64,000 nucleotides of DNA from Denticeps clupeoides (GCF_900700375.1 NC_041707.1:33573509-33637508), one strand, 5' to 3'. Shown: positions 46,333 to 55,806, counted from the first letter of the stretch. Notes: generated by a model not told the origin, from the letters alone. Program-made: numbers and translations.

Positions 46333-46619
46333 CTTAAAAAGGGTTTTTACACACTCCTTTGTTAATTAGTCAATTTTACATTTGGATAAGTAGTCTAGTT
46401 CTTGACTATTGGATTTATTGGTGACCCAGAAAATGTTCCACCAATTTTTTTTACATTCATGCCGTCAAAAGAGCAAATGGAATGAGGAAGAAGTCATTTC
46501 TCTCAACAGCTAGAGTCAAGTCAACTCTTCTTTAAAAATAAGTCACATATGACAAAGCTCAAACGTGAGATGAACATTATCGAGGTAGGTTTAAAAACTG
46601 AAGTGACCTTAACATCAGA

Positions 46620-46692
46620 AGGCTCCAGTGAGGATCGAACTCACGACCCCTGGTTTACAAGACCAGTGCTCTGGCCACTGAGCTATGAAGCC
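46620..46692 (-). tRNA. tRNA-Thr (TGT)
   Basis: Class A, no lesion seen; 5' flank L. Confidence 0.92.
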
Positions 46693-46979
46693 CTTAAAAT
46701 GGGGTTTACTTACTCCTTTGTTATTTAGTCAATATTACATTATGGATAACTAGTCTAGTTCTTGACTATTGTATTTATTGGTGACCCAGAAAATGTTCCA
46801 CCAATTATTTTTACATTCATGCCGTCAAAAGAGCAAATGGAATGAGGAAGAAGTCATTTCTCTCAACAGCTAGAGTCAAGTCAACTCTTCTTTAAAAATA
46901 AGTCACATATGACAAAGCTCAAATGTGAGATGAACATTATCGAGGGAGGTTTAAAAACTGAAGTGACCTTGACATCAGA

Positions 46980-47052
46980 AGGCTCCAGTGAGGATCAAAC
47001 TCACGACCCCTGGTTTACAAGACCAGTGCTCTGTCCACTGAGCTATGAAGCC
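46980..47052 (-). tRNA. tRNA-Thr (TGT), box B variant
   Basis: Class A; 5' flank S. T-loop C56 is T. It looks like the TGG lineage with a TGT anticodon and a sound acceptor stem. Confidence 0.55.
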
Positions 47053-47260
47053 ATTGTTCACATTTTTCTGACTTGGATCGAGCATCCAATTTGTGATTCG
47101 TTGCGTTAAAGACCATAGCCCTAAGTACTGAAGCCACTTTTCAAATTTGTCTTAACTTTGCTGTGCGTTCAACTATATTACTTGTTTTGGACAACTAGTG
47201 AAATTCAAGAGATGGTTTTTATGACTCAATGTTCTACATCTAAAGTGACAAAGTATTTGA

Positions 47261-47333
47261 AGGCTTCAGTGAGGTTCGAACTCACGACCCCTGGTTTACG
47301 AGACCAGTGCTCTTGCCACTGAGCTATGAAGCC
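47261..47333 (-). tRNA. tRNA-Thr (CGT)
   Basis: Class B, no lesion seen; 5' flank L. Its 3' trailer has only three T at the usual terminator (gacaaag). Confidence 0.88.
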
Positions 47334-47620
47334 CTTAAAAAGGGTTTTACACACTCCTTTGTTAATTAGTCAATTTTACATTTGGATAAGTAGTCTAGTT
47401 CTTGACTATTGGATTTATTGGTGACCCAGAAAATGTTCCACCAATTTTTTTTACATTCATGGCCGTCAAAAGAGCAAATGGAATGAGGAAGAAGTCATTT
47501 CTCTCAACAGCTAGAGTCAAGTCAACTCTTCTTTAAAAATAAGTCACATATGACAAAGCTCAAACGTGAGATGAACATTATCGAGGGAGGTTTAAAAACT
47601 GAAGTGACCTTAACATCAGA

Positions 47621-47693
47621 AGGCTCCAGTGAGGATCGAACTCACGACCCCTGGTTTACAAGACCAGTGCTCTGTCCACTGAGCTATGAAGCC
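47621..47693 (-). tRNA. tRNA-Thr (TGT)
   Basis: Class A, no lesion seen; 5' flank S. Confidence 0.92.
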
Positions 47694-47902
47694 ATTGCTC
47701 ACATTTTTCTGACTTGGATCGAGCATCCAATTTGTGATTCGTTGCGTTAAAGACCATAGCCCTAAGTACTGAAGCCACTTTTCAAATTTGTCTTAACTTT
47801 GCTGTGCGTTCAACTATATTACCTTGTTTTGGACAACTAGTGAAATTCAAGAGATGGTTTTTATGACTCAAGTTCTACATCTAAAGTGACAAAAGCATTT
47901 GA

Positions 47903-47975
47903 AGGCTTCAGTGAGGTTCGAACTCACGACCCCTGGTTTACGAGACCAGTGCTCTTGCCACTGAGCTATGAAGCC
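47903..47975 (-). tRNA. tRNA-Thr (CGT)
   Basis: Class B, no lesion seen; 5' flank L. Confidence 0.92.
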
Positions 47976-48261
47976 CTTAAAAAGGGTTTTACACACTCCT
48001 TTGTTAATTAGTCAATTTTACATTTGGATAAGTAGTCTAGTTCTTGACTATTGGATTTACTGGTGACCCAGAAAATGTTCCACCAATTTTTTTTACATTC
48101 ATGCCGTCAAAAGAGCAAATGGAATGAGGAAGAAGTCATTTCTCTCAACAGCTAGAGTCAAGTCAACTCTTCTTTAAAAATAAGTCACATATGACAAAGC
48201 TCAAACGTGAGATGAACATTATCGAGGGAGGTTTAAAAACTGAAGTGACCTTGACATCAGA

Positions 48262-48334
48262 AGGCTCCAGTGAGGATCGAACTCACGACCCCTGGTTTAC
48301 AAGACCAGTGCTCTGGCCACTGAGCTATGAAGCC
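48262..48334 (-). tRNA. tRNA-Thr (TGT)
   Basis: Class A, no lesion seen; 5' flank D. Confidence 0.9.
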
Positions 48335-48447
48335 ATTGTTCAAATTTTTCTGACTTGGACTATATTACTTGTTAAGGAAAACTAGTGAAATTCAAGAGAT
48401 GGTTTTTATGACTCAAGTTCTAAATCTAAAGTGAGAAAAGTATTTGA

Positions 48448-48520
48448 AGGCTTCAGTGAGGTTCAAACTCACGACCCCTGATATACAAGAGCAGTGCTCT
48501 TGCCACTGAGCTATGGAGCC
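48448..48520 (-). pseudogene. tRNA-Thr (TGT) decayed, gatata allele
   Basis: As 19693; 5' flank L. Confidence 0.72.
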
Positions 48521-48804
48521 CTTAAAGTAGGTTTTACACACTCCTTTGTTACTTAGTCAATATTACATTTGGATAAGTAGTCTAGTTCTTGACTATTGTA
48601 TTTATTGGTGACCCAGAAAATGTTCAACCAATTTTTTTTACATTCATGCCATCAAAAGAGCAATGGAATGAGGAAGAAGTCATTTCTCTCAACTGCTACA
48701 GTCAAGTCAACTCTTCTTTAAAAATAAGTCACATATGACAAGGCTCAAATGTGAGATGAACATTATCGAGGAGGTTTAAAAACAGAAGTGACATTAACAT
48801 CAGA

Positions 48805-48877
48805 AGGCTCCAGTGAGGATCGAACTCACGACCCCTGGTTTACAAGACCAGTGCTCTGTCCACTGAGCTATGAAGCC
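48805..48877 (-). tRNA. tRNA-Thr (TGT)
   Basis: Class A, no lesion seen; 5' flank S. Confidence 0.92.
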
Positions 48878-49086
48878 ATTGTTCACATTTTTCTGACTTT
48901 GGATCGAGCATCCAATTTGTGATTCGTTGCGTTAAAGACCATAGCCCTAAGTACTGAAGCCACTTTTCAAATTTGTCTTAACTTTGCTGTGCGTTCAACT
49001 ATATTACTTGTTTTGGACAACTAGTGAAATTCAAGAGATGGTTTTTATGACTCAAGTTCTACATCTAAAGTGACAAAAGCATTTGA

Positions 49087-49159
49087 AGGCTTCAGTGAGG
49101 TTCGAACTCACGACCCCTGGTTTACGAGACCAGTGCTCTTGCCACTGAGCTATGAAGCC
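49087..49159 (-). tRNA. tRNA-Thr (CGT)
   Basis: Class B, no lesion seen; 5' flank L. Confidence 0.92.
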
Positions 49160-49444
49160 CTTAAAAAGGGTTTTACACACTCCTTTGTTATTAGTCAATT
49201 TTACATTTGGATAAGTAGTCTAGTTCTTGACTATTGGATTTATTGGTGACCCAGAAAATGTTGCACCAATTTTTTTTACATTCATGCCGTCAAAAGAGCA
49301 AATGGAATGAGGAAGAAGTCATTTCTCTCAACAGCTAGAGTCAAGTCAACTCTTCTTTAAAAATAAGTCACATATGACAAAGCTCAAACGTGAGATGAAC
49401 ATTATCGAGGGAGGTTTAAAAACTGAAGTGACCTTAACATCAGA

Positions 49445-49517
49445 AGGCTCCAGTGAGGATCGAACTCACGAACCCTGGTTTACAAGACCAGTGCTCTGGC
49501 CACTGAGCTATGAAGCC
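49445..49517 (-). tRNA. tRNA-Thr (TGT)
   Basis: Class A, cgaaccc allele; 5' flank L. Confidence 0.85.
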
Positions 49518-49803
49518 CTTAAAATGGGGTTTACTTACTCCTTTGTTACTTAGTCAATATTACATTTGGATAACTAGTCTAGTTCTTGACTATTGTATTT
49601 ATTGGTGACCCAGAAAATGTTCCACCAATTATTTTTACATTCATGCCGTCAAAAGAGCAAATGGAATGAGGAAGAAGTCATTTCTCTCAACAGCTAGAGT
49701 CAAGTCAACTCTTCTTTAAAAATAAGTCACATATGACAAAGCTCAAACGTGAGATGAACATTATCGAGGGAGGTTTAAAAACTGAAGTGACCTTAACATC
49801 AGA

Positions 49804-49876
49804 AGGCTCCAGTGAGGATCGAACTCACGACCCCTGGTTTCCAAGACCAGTGCTCTGTCCACTGAGCTATGAAGCC
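49804..49876 (-). tRNA. Intact Thr-bodied tRNA with anticodon TGG
   Basis: Class A; 5' flank S. Every stem, box A, box B and the T-run match the canonical class A copy. The only difference is C for A at plus-strand 49842, which turns anticodon TGT into TGG (complement cca at 49841-49843). TGG reads the proline codon CCA. Threonyl-tRNA synthetases read G35 and U36, and here position 36 is G, so charging with Thr should be weakened. Whether ProRS accepts this body is unknown. The five other TGG copies have damaged bodies, so this one looks like a gene-conversion product. It could be silent. Confidence 0.8.
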
Positions 49877-50084
49877 ATTGTGCACATTTTTCTGACTTGG
49901 ATCGAGCATCCAATTTGTGATTCGTTGCGTTAAAGACCATAGCCCTAAGTACTGAAGCCACTTTTCAAATTTGTCTTAACTTTAATGTGCGTTCAACTAT
50001 ATTACTTGTTTTGGACAACTAGTGAAATTCAAGAGATGGTTTTTATGACTCATGTTCTACATCTAAAGTGACAAAAGTATTTCA

Positions 50085-50157
50085 AGACTTCAGTGAGGTT
50101 CGAACTCACGACCCCTGGTTTACGAGACCAGTGCTCTTGCCACTGAGCTATGAAGCC
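50085..50157 (-). tRNA. tRNA-Thr (CGT)
   Basis: Class B, gacttc allele; 5' flank L. Confidence 0.82.
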
Positions 50158-50444
50158 CTTAAAAAGGGTTTTACACACTCCTTTGTTAGTTAGTCAATAT
50201 TACATTTGGATAAGTAGTCTAGTTCTTGACTATTGGATTTATTGGTGACCCAGAAAATGTTCCACCAATTTTTTTTACATTCATGCCGTCAAAAGAGCAA
50301 ATGGAATGAAGAAGAAGTCATTTCTCTCAACAGCTAGAGTCAAGTCAACTCTTCTTTAAAAATAAGTCACATATGACAAAGCTCAAACGTGAGATGAACA
50401 TTATCGAGGGAGGTTTAAAAAACTGAAGTGACCTTAACATCAGA

Positions 50445-50517
50445 AGGCTCCAGTGAGGATCGAACTCACGACCCCTGGTTTACAAGACCAGTGCTCTGTC
50501 CACTGAGCTATGAAGAC
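50445..50517 (-). tRNA. tRNA-Thr (TGT), acceptor variant
   Basis: Class A; 5' flank S. T-C at 2-71. Confidence 0.65.
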
Positions 50518-50725
50518 ATTGCTCACATTTTTCTGATTTGGATCGAGCATCCAATTTGTGATTCGTTGCGTTAAAGACCATAGCCCTAAGTACTGAAGCC
50601 ACTTTTCAAATTTGTCTTAACTTTGCTGTGCGTTCAACTATATTACTTGTTTTGGACAACTAGTGAAATTCAAGAGATGGTTTTTATGACTCAAGTTCTA
50701 CATCTAAAGTGACAAAAGCATTTGA

Positions 50726-50798
50726 AGGCTTCAGTGAGGTTCGAACTCACGACCCCTGGTTTACGAGACCAGTGCTCTTGCCACTAAGCTATGAAGCC
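50726..50798 (-). tRNA. tRNA-Thr (CGT)
   Basis: Class B; 5' flank L. C13 is T, a wobble in the D stem inside box A. Confidence 0.82.
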
Positions 50799-51084
50799 CT
50801 TAAAAAGTGTTTTCCACACTCCTTTGTTAATTAGTCAATTTTACATTTGGATAATTAGTCTAGTTCTTGACTATTGGATTTATTGGTGACCCAGAAAATG
50901 TTCCACCAATTTTTTTTACATTCATGCCGTCAAAAGAGCAAATGGAATGAGGAAGAAGTCATTTCTCTCAACAGCTAGAGTCAAGTCAACTCTTCTTTAA
51001 AAGTAAGTCACATATGACAAAGCTCAAACGTGAGATGAACATTATCGAGGGAGGTTTAAAAACTCAAGCGACCTTGACATCAGA

Positions 51085-51157
51085 AGACTCCAGTGAGGAT
51101 CGAACTCACGACCCCTGGTTTACAAGACCAGTGCTCTGGCCACTGAGCTATGAAGCC
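51085..51157 (-). tRNA. tRNA-Thr (TGT)
   Basis: Class A; 5' flank is the L spacer ending at 51376. Base 71 is T, a 2-71 wobble. Confidence 0.82.
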
Positions 51158-51375
51158 CTTAAAATGAGGTTTACTTACTCCTTTGTTACTTAGTCAATAT
51201 TACATTTGGATAACTAGTCTAGTTCTTGACTATTGTATTTATTGGTGACCCAGAAAATGTTCCACCAATTTTTTTACATTCATGCCGTCAAAAGAGCAAA
51301 TGGAATGAAGAAGAAGTTCATTTCTCTCAACAGCTACAGTCAATGTCAACTCTTCTTTAAAAATAAGTCAAATAT

Positions 51376-51407
51376 GACCAGTGCTCTTGCCACTGAGCTA
51401 TGAAGCC
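51376..51407 (-). pseudogene. Truncated tRNA-Thr, 5' half only
   Basis: Same junction as 32072. Confidence 0.87.
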
Positions 51408-51689
51408 CTTAAAAAGGGTTTTACACACTCCTTTGTTAGTCAATTTTACATTTGGATAATTAGTCTAGTTCTTGACTATTGGATTTATTGGTGACCCAGA
51501 AAATGTTCCACCAATTTTTTTTACATTCATGCCATCAAAAGAGCAAATGGAATGAGGAAGAAGTCATTTCTCTCAACTGCTACAGTCAAGTCAACTCTTC
51601 TTTAAAAATAAGTCAAATATGACAAGGCTCAAATGTGAGATGAACATTATCGAGGAGGTTTAAAAAACAGAAGTGACATTAACATCAGA

Positions 51690-51763
51690 AGGCTCCAGTG
51701 AGGATCGAACTCACGACCCCCTGGTTTACAAGACCAGTGCTCTGTCCACTGAGCTATGAAACC
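51690..51763 (-). tRNA. tRNA-Thr (TGT), 1-base insertion
   Basis: Class A; 5' flank S. One extra base in the variable region; T-G wobble at 3-70. Confidence 0.68.
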
Positions 51764-51971
51764 ATTGTTCACATTTTTCTGACTTGGATCGAGCATCCAA
51801 TTTGTGATTCGTTGCGTTAAAGACCATAGCCCCAAGTACTGAAGCCACTTTTCAAATTTGTCTTAACTTTGCTGTGCGTTCAACTATATTATTTGTTTTG
51901 GACAACTAGTGAAATTCAAGAGATGGTTTTTATGACTCAAGTTCTACATCTAAAGTGACAAAAGCATTTGA

Positions 51972-52045
51972 AGGCTTCAGTGAGGTTCGAACTCACGACC
52001 CCTGGTTTACAGAGACCAGTGCTCTGGCCACTGAGCTATGAAGCC
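51972..52045 (-). pseudogene. tRNA-Thr, 8-base anticodon loop
   Basis: Class B; 5' flank L. One extra base in the anticodon loop makes the anticodon ambiguous. Confidence 0.65.
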
Positions 52046-52332
52046 CTTAAAATGAGGTTTACTTACTCCTTTGTTACTTAGTCAATATTACATTTGGATA
52101 ATTAGTCTAGTTCTTGACTATTGGATTTATTGGTGACCCAGAAAATGTTCCACCCATTTTTTTTTACATTCATGCCGTCAAAAGAGCAAATGGAATGAGG
52201 AAGAAGTCATTTCTCTTACCTGCTACAGTCAAGTTAACTCTTCTTTAAAAATAAGTCACATATGACAAAGCTCAAACGTGAGATGAACATTATCGAGGGA
52301 GGTTTAAAAACTGAAGTGACCTTAACATCAGA

Positions 52333-52405
52333 AGGCTCCAGTGAGGATCGAACTCACGACCCCTGGTTTACGAGACCAGTGCTCTTGCCACTGAGCTATG
52401 AAGCC
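52333..52405 (-). tRNA. tRNA-Thr (CGT), A/B hybrid
   Basis: Class H, fully paired; 5' flank L. Confidence 0.9.
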
Positions 52406-52692
52406 CTTAAAAAGGGTTTTACACACTCCTTTGTTAGTTAGTCAATATTACATTTGGATAAGTAGTCTAGTTCTTGACTATTGGATTTATTGGTGACCCA
52501 GAAAATGTTCCCACCAATTTTTTTTACATTCATGCCGTCAAAAGAGCAAATGGAATGAGGAAGAAGTCATTTCTCTCAACAGCTAGAGTCAAGTCAACTC
52601 TTCTTTAAAAAATAAGTCACATATGACAAAGCTCAAATGTGAGATGAACATTATCGAGGGAGGTTTAAAACTGAAGTGACCTTAACATCAGA

Positions 52693-52765
52693 AGGCTCCA
52701 GTGAGGATCGAACTCACGACCCCTGGTTTACAAGACCAGTGCTCTGGCCACTGAGCTATGAAGCC
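52693..52765 (-). tRNA. tRNA-Thr (TGT)
   Basis: Class A, no lesion seen; 5' flank S. The 3' trailer T-run is four instead of five. Confidence 0.91.
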
Positions 52766-52973
52766 ATTGTTCACATTTTTCTGACTTGGATCGAGCATCC
52801 AATTTGTGATTCGTTGCGTTAAAGACCATAGCCCTAAGTACTGAAGCCACTTTTCAAATTTGTCTTAACTTTGCTGTGCGTTCAACTATATTACTTGTTT
52901 TGGACAACTAGTGAAATTCAAGAGATGGTTTTTATGACTCAAGTTCTACATCTAAAGTGACAAAAGCATTTGA

Positions 52974-53046
52974 AGGCTTCAGTGAGGTTCGAACTCACGA
53001 CCCCTGGTTTACGAGACCAGTGCTCTTGCCACTGAGCTATAAAGCC
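52974..53046 (-). tRNA. tRNA-Thr (CGT)
   Basis: Class B; 5' flank L. T-G wobble at 6-67. Confidence 0.86.
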
Positions 53047-53332
53047 CTTAAAAAAGGTTTTACACACTCCTTTGTTAATTAGTCAATTTTACATTTGGAT
53101 AAGTAGTCCAGTTCTTGACTATTGGATTTATTGGTGACCCAGAAAATGTTCAACCAATTTTTTTTACATTCATGCCGTCAAAAGAGCAAATGGAATGAGG
53201 AAGAAGTCATTTCTCTCAACAGCTAGAGTGAAGTCAACTGTTCTTTAAAAATAAGTCACATATGACAAAGCTCAAACGTGAGATGAACATTATCGAGGGA
53301 GGTTTAAAAACTGAAGTGACCCTGACATCAGA

Positions 53333-53405
53333 AGGCTCCAGTGAGGATCGAACTCACGACCCCTGGATTACAAGACCAGTGCTCTGGCCACTGAGCTATG
53401 AAGCC
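53333..53405 (-). tRNA. tRNA-Thr (TGT)
   Basis: Class A; 5' flank D. T-T clash at 31-39. Confidence 0.72.
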
Positions 53406-53518
53406 ATTGTTCACAATTTTCTGACTTGGACTATATTACTTGTTTAGGATAACTAGTGAAATTCAAGAGACGGTTTTTATGACTCAAGTTCTAAATCTAA
53501 AGTGAGAAAAGTATTTGA

Positions 53519-53591
53519 AGGCTTCAGTGAGGTTTGAACTCACGACCCCTGGTTTACGAGACCAGTGCTCTTGCCACTGAGCTATGGAGCC
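53519..53591 (-). tRNA. tRNA-Thr (CGT)
   Basis: Class B behind spacer D; 5' flank L. G57 is A (still a purine) and 5-68 is C-A. It may be the least decayed relative of the gatata and GGT copies. Confidence 0.72.
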
Positions 53592-53877
53592 CTTAAACTG
53601 GGTTTTACACACTCCTTTTTGACTTAGTGAAACTTACATTTGGATAAGTAGTCTAGTTCTTGACTATTGGATTTATTGGTGACCCAGAAAATGTTCAACC
53701 AATTTTTTTTACATCAATGCCGTCAAAAGAGCAAATGGAATGAGGAAGAAGTCATTTCTCTCAACTGCTAGAGTCAAGTCAACTCTTCTTTAAAAATAAG
53801 TCACGTATGACAAAGCTCAAACGTGAGATGAACATTATCGAGGGAGGTTTAAAAACTGAAGTGACCTTAACATCAGA

Positions 53878-53950
53878 AGGCTCCAGTGAGGATCGAACTC
53901 ATGACCCCTGGTTTACAAGACCAGTGCTCTGGCCACTGAGCTATGAAGCC
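53878..53950 (-). tRNA. tRNA-Thr (TGT)
   Basis: Class A; 5' flank L. A-C clash at 49-65. Confidence 0.75.
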
Positions 53951-54236
53951 CTTAAAATGTGTTTTACTCACTCCTTTGTTACTTAGTCAATATTACATTT
54001 GGATAACTAGTCTAGTTCTTGACTATTGTAATTATTGGTGACCCAGAAAATGTTCCACCAATTTTTTTTACATTCATGCCATCAAAAGAGCAAATGGAAT
54101 GAGGAAGAAGTCATTTCTCTCAACAGCTAGAGTCAAGTCAACTCTTCTTTAAAAATAAGTCACATATGACAAAGCTAAAACGTGAGATGAACATTATCGT
54201 GGGAGGTTTAAAAACTGAAATGACCTTAACACCAGA

Positions 54237-54309
54237 AGGCTCCAGTGAGGATCGAGCTCACGACCCCTGGTTTTCAAGACCAGTGCTCCGGCCACTGAGC
54301 TATGAAGCC
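54237..54309 (-). pseudogene. Thr-bodied tRNA with anticodon TGA
   Basis: Class A; 5' flank D. Loop CTTGAAA gives TGA (serine TCA). T54 is C and the D arm is changed, so it is probably dead. It lies in the diverging right edge of the array. Confidence 0.65.
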
Positions 54310-54425
54310 ATTGTTCACATTTCTTTTTTTACTTGGACTATATTACTTGTTTAGGATAACTAGTGAAATTCAAGAGATGGTTTTTATGACTCAAGTTCTA
54401 AATCTAAAGTGAGAAAAGTATTTGA

Positions 54426-54498
54426 AGGCTTCAGGGAGGTTCGAACTCACGACCCCTGGTTTACGAGACCAGTGCTCTTGCCACTGAGCTATGAAGCC
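54426..54498 (-). tRNA. tRNA-Thr (CGT)
   Basis: Class B behind spacer D; 5' flank L. T-C clash at 50-64. Confidence 0.72.
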
Positions 54499-54785
54499 CT
54501 TAAACTGGGTTTTACACACTCCTTTTTGACTTAGTCAAACTTACATTTGGATAACTAGTCTAGTTCTTGACTATTGGATTTATTGGTGACCCAGAAAATG
54601 TTCCTCCAATTTTTTTTTACATTCATGCCGTCAAAAGAGCAAATGGAATGAAGAAGAAGTCATTTCTCTCAACTGCTACAGTCAAGTCAACTCTTCTTTA
54701 AAAATAAGTCACATATGACAAAGCTCAAACGTGAGCTGAACATTATCGAGGGAGGTTTAAAAACTGAAGTGACCATAACATCAGA

Positions 54786-54858
54786 AGGCTTCAGTGAGGA
54801 TCGAACTCACGACCCCTGGTTTACAAGACCAGTGCTCTGGCCACTGAGCTATGAAGCC
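54786..54858 (-). tRNA. tRNA-Thr (TGT), last well-kept copy
   Basis: Anticodon TGT with a B-like acceptor 3' strand, so seven Watson-Crick pairs; 5' flank is a diverged S. To its right the units are heavily decayed. Confidence 0.86.
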
Positions 54859-55061
54859 ATTGGTCACGTTTTTCTGACTTGGATTGAGGATCCAATTTGT
54901 GACTCGTTGCGTTAAAGAGCATGGCCCTATGTACTGAAGCAACTTTTCTAATTTGTCTTAACTTTACTGTACCTTGGACTATATTATTTGTTTTGGATAA
55001 CTAGTGAAATTCAAAAGATGGTTTTCATCACTTAAGAGTTCAAAATACTAGTCTATTTTAT

Positions 55062-55095
55062 GATACTAGTTCTCTGACCACTGATCTATAAATCC
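55062..55095 (-). pseudogene. tRNA-Thr relic, 5' half
   Basis: Matches ccagtgctct-ccactgagctat-aagcc with several changes; the 3' half is missing. Confidence 0.6.
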
Positions 55096-55192
55096 ATGTT
55101 TAGCTTTAGCTTGATCTTGAAACATGTTATGTTTGGAACACTATTAAAAATTAAAACATTGGTTACAAAATATAAATTAGAAAGACATTTGA

Positions 55193-55233
55193 AGGCTCCA
55201 GTAAGGATGAAACTCATGACCTCTAGTTTACAC
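55193..55233 (-). pseudogene. tRNA-Thr relic, 3' half
   Basis: Matches aggctccagtgaggatcgaactcacgacc with several changes and stops inside the anticodon arm. Confidence 0.65.
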
Positions 55234-55324
55234 ATTCACATTTAGATTAACATTTACATACACTGTTATTCACTCAACATTATTTGAGGGAGGGTTTAAA
55301 AATGAAAGCTACCTTAACATCTAA

Positions 55325-55397
55325 AGGCTCCAATGAGGTTTCAACTCATGACACCTGGTCTATAAGCCTACACCTTTTGCTACTAGGTGATAAAACC
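55325..55397 (-). pseudogene. tRNA-Thr relic, full length
   Basis: A 73-base relic that starts aggctcc and ends taaaacc; the anticodon arm is no longer paired. Confidence 0.65.
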
Positions 55398-55508
55398 ACT
55401 GTTCAGATTTGTCTAATCTTTGCTATTACTTTTTTAGATAACTAGTGAAAATCAAGAGATTGTTTTCATGATTTAGGATTCAAAATCTAAAGTGACAATG
55501 ATATTTGA

Positions 55509-55574
55509 ATGCTCCCGCGAAATTCAAACTCACAATGCCCATTACTAGTGCTCTGACCACTGATCTATGAAGCC
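55509..55574 (-). pseudogene. tRNA-Thr relic
   Basis: Both acceptor strands and the D arm (ctgaccactgatctatgaagcc) can be recognised; the anticodon arm is shortened. Confidence 0.65.
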
Positions 55575-55690
55575 ATTGATCGGCTTGATTTCACTGTACC
55601 TTGGAACATATTATGTTTGGAGAACTAGTAAAATTGAACACTTTGTTTTCATGACTTAGATTACAAAATACAAAGTGACAATGATATTTG

Positions 55691-55745
55691 AGGGCATCAG
55701 CAAGGTGCTTATGATGCCTGGCTTACAAGACCAGTGCTATTGCCA
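55691..55745 (-). pseudogene. tRNA-Thr (TGT) relic
   Basis: Keeps gcttacaagaccagtgct around a TGT anticodon and runs straight into the next relic. Confidence 0.6.
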
Positions 55746-55806
55746 GGAATGAACTCAAAGCCTCTGGTTTCCAAGAGCAGGGCTCTGGCTATTGAGCAAA
55801 TAAGCC
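55746..55806 (-). pseudogene. tRNA relic, TGG-like anticodon
   Basis: Keeps cctctggtttccaagagcag, a TGG-type loop, and an eroded 5' end. The TGG state here may be chance or may show that the TGG lineage is old. Confidence 0.5.

Larger units (their letters stand above)
1..54858 (-). repeat. Tandem array of 172 tRNA-Thr gene copies
   Basis: Every 190-360 bp the plus strand shows the complement of a 73-base tRNA. It has acceptor stem GGCTTCA/TGGAGCC (class A) or GGCTTCA/TGAAGCC (class B), D arm GCTC...GAGC, anticodon stem CTGGT/ACCAG with loop CTTGTAA or CTCGTAA, T arm GTGAG/CTCAC with loop TTCGA(T/A)C, and base 73 T. The body closely matches vertebrate tRNA-Thr(TGT) as I recall it. All copies face left. 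Spacers L and S alternate and are themselves highly conserved, so the tandem unit is tRNA plus spacer, not dispersed retroposed tRNA. Genes encoding Thr anticodon AGT are absent. Copies are listed one by one below. The array continues past the left edge and decays at the right edge. Confidence 0.96.

Noticed and set aside
1-54858. CRISPR-like array (short conserved repeats with regular spacing)
   Set aside because: The conserved 73-bp element folds as a tRNA, the spacers are 190-290 bp and themselves nearly identical, and the host is a eukaryote.
1-54858. Cluster of tRNA-derived SINEs
   Set aside because: Copies are head-to-tail with shared spacers and no target-site duplications or A-tails. 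Anticodon arms are intact, unlike in SINE heads.
1-54858. Anticodon assignment to a different amino acid for the main classes
   Set aside because: The loops CTTGTAA and CTCGTAA place TGT and CGT at 34-36, both threonine, and the body matches vertebrate tRNA-Thr.
775-54915. Dozens of short reading frames on both strands encoding similar 60-113 residue peptides (SSEDRTHDPWFTRPVLCPLSYEA and reverse-strand MASVLR...)
   Set aside because: They are conceptual translations of the tRNA and its spacer. Their similarity comes from repeat identity. Stops and starts move with single-base changes, and no codon bias or splice context supports them.
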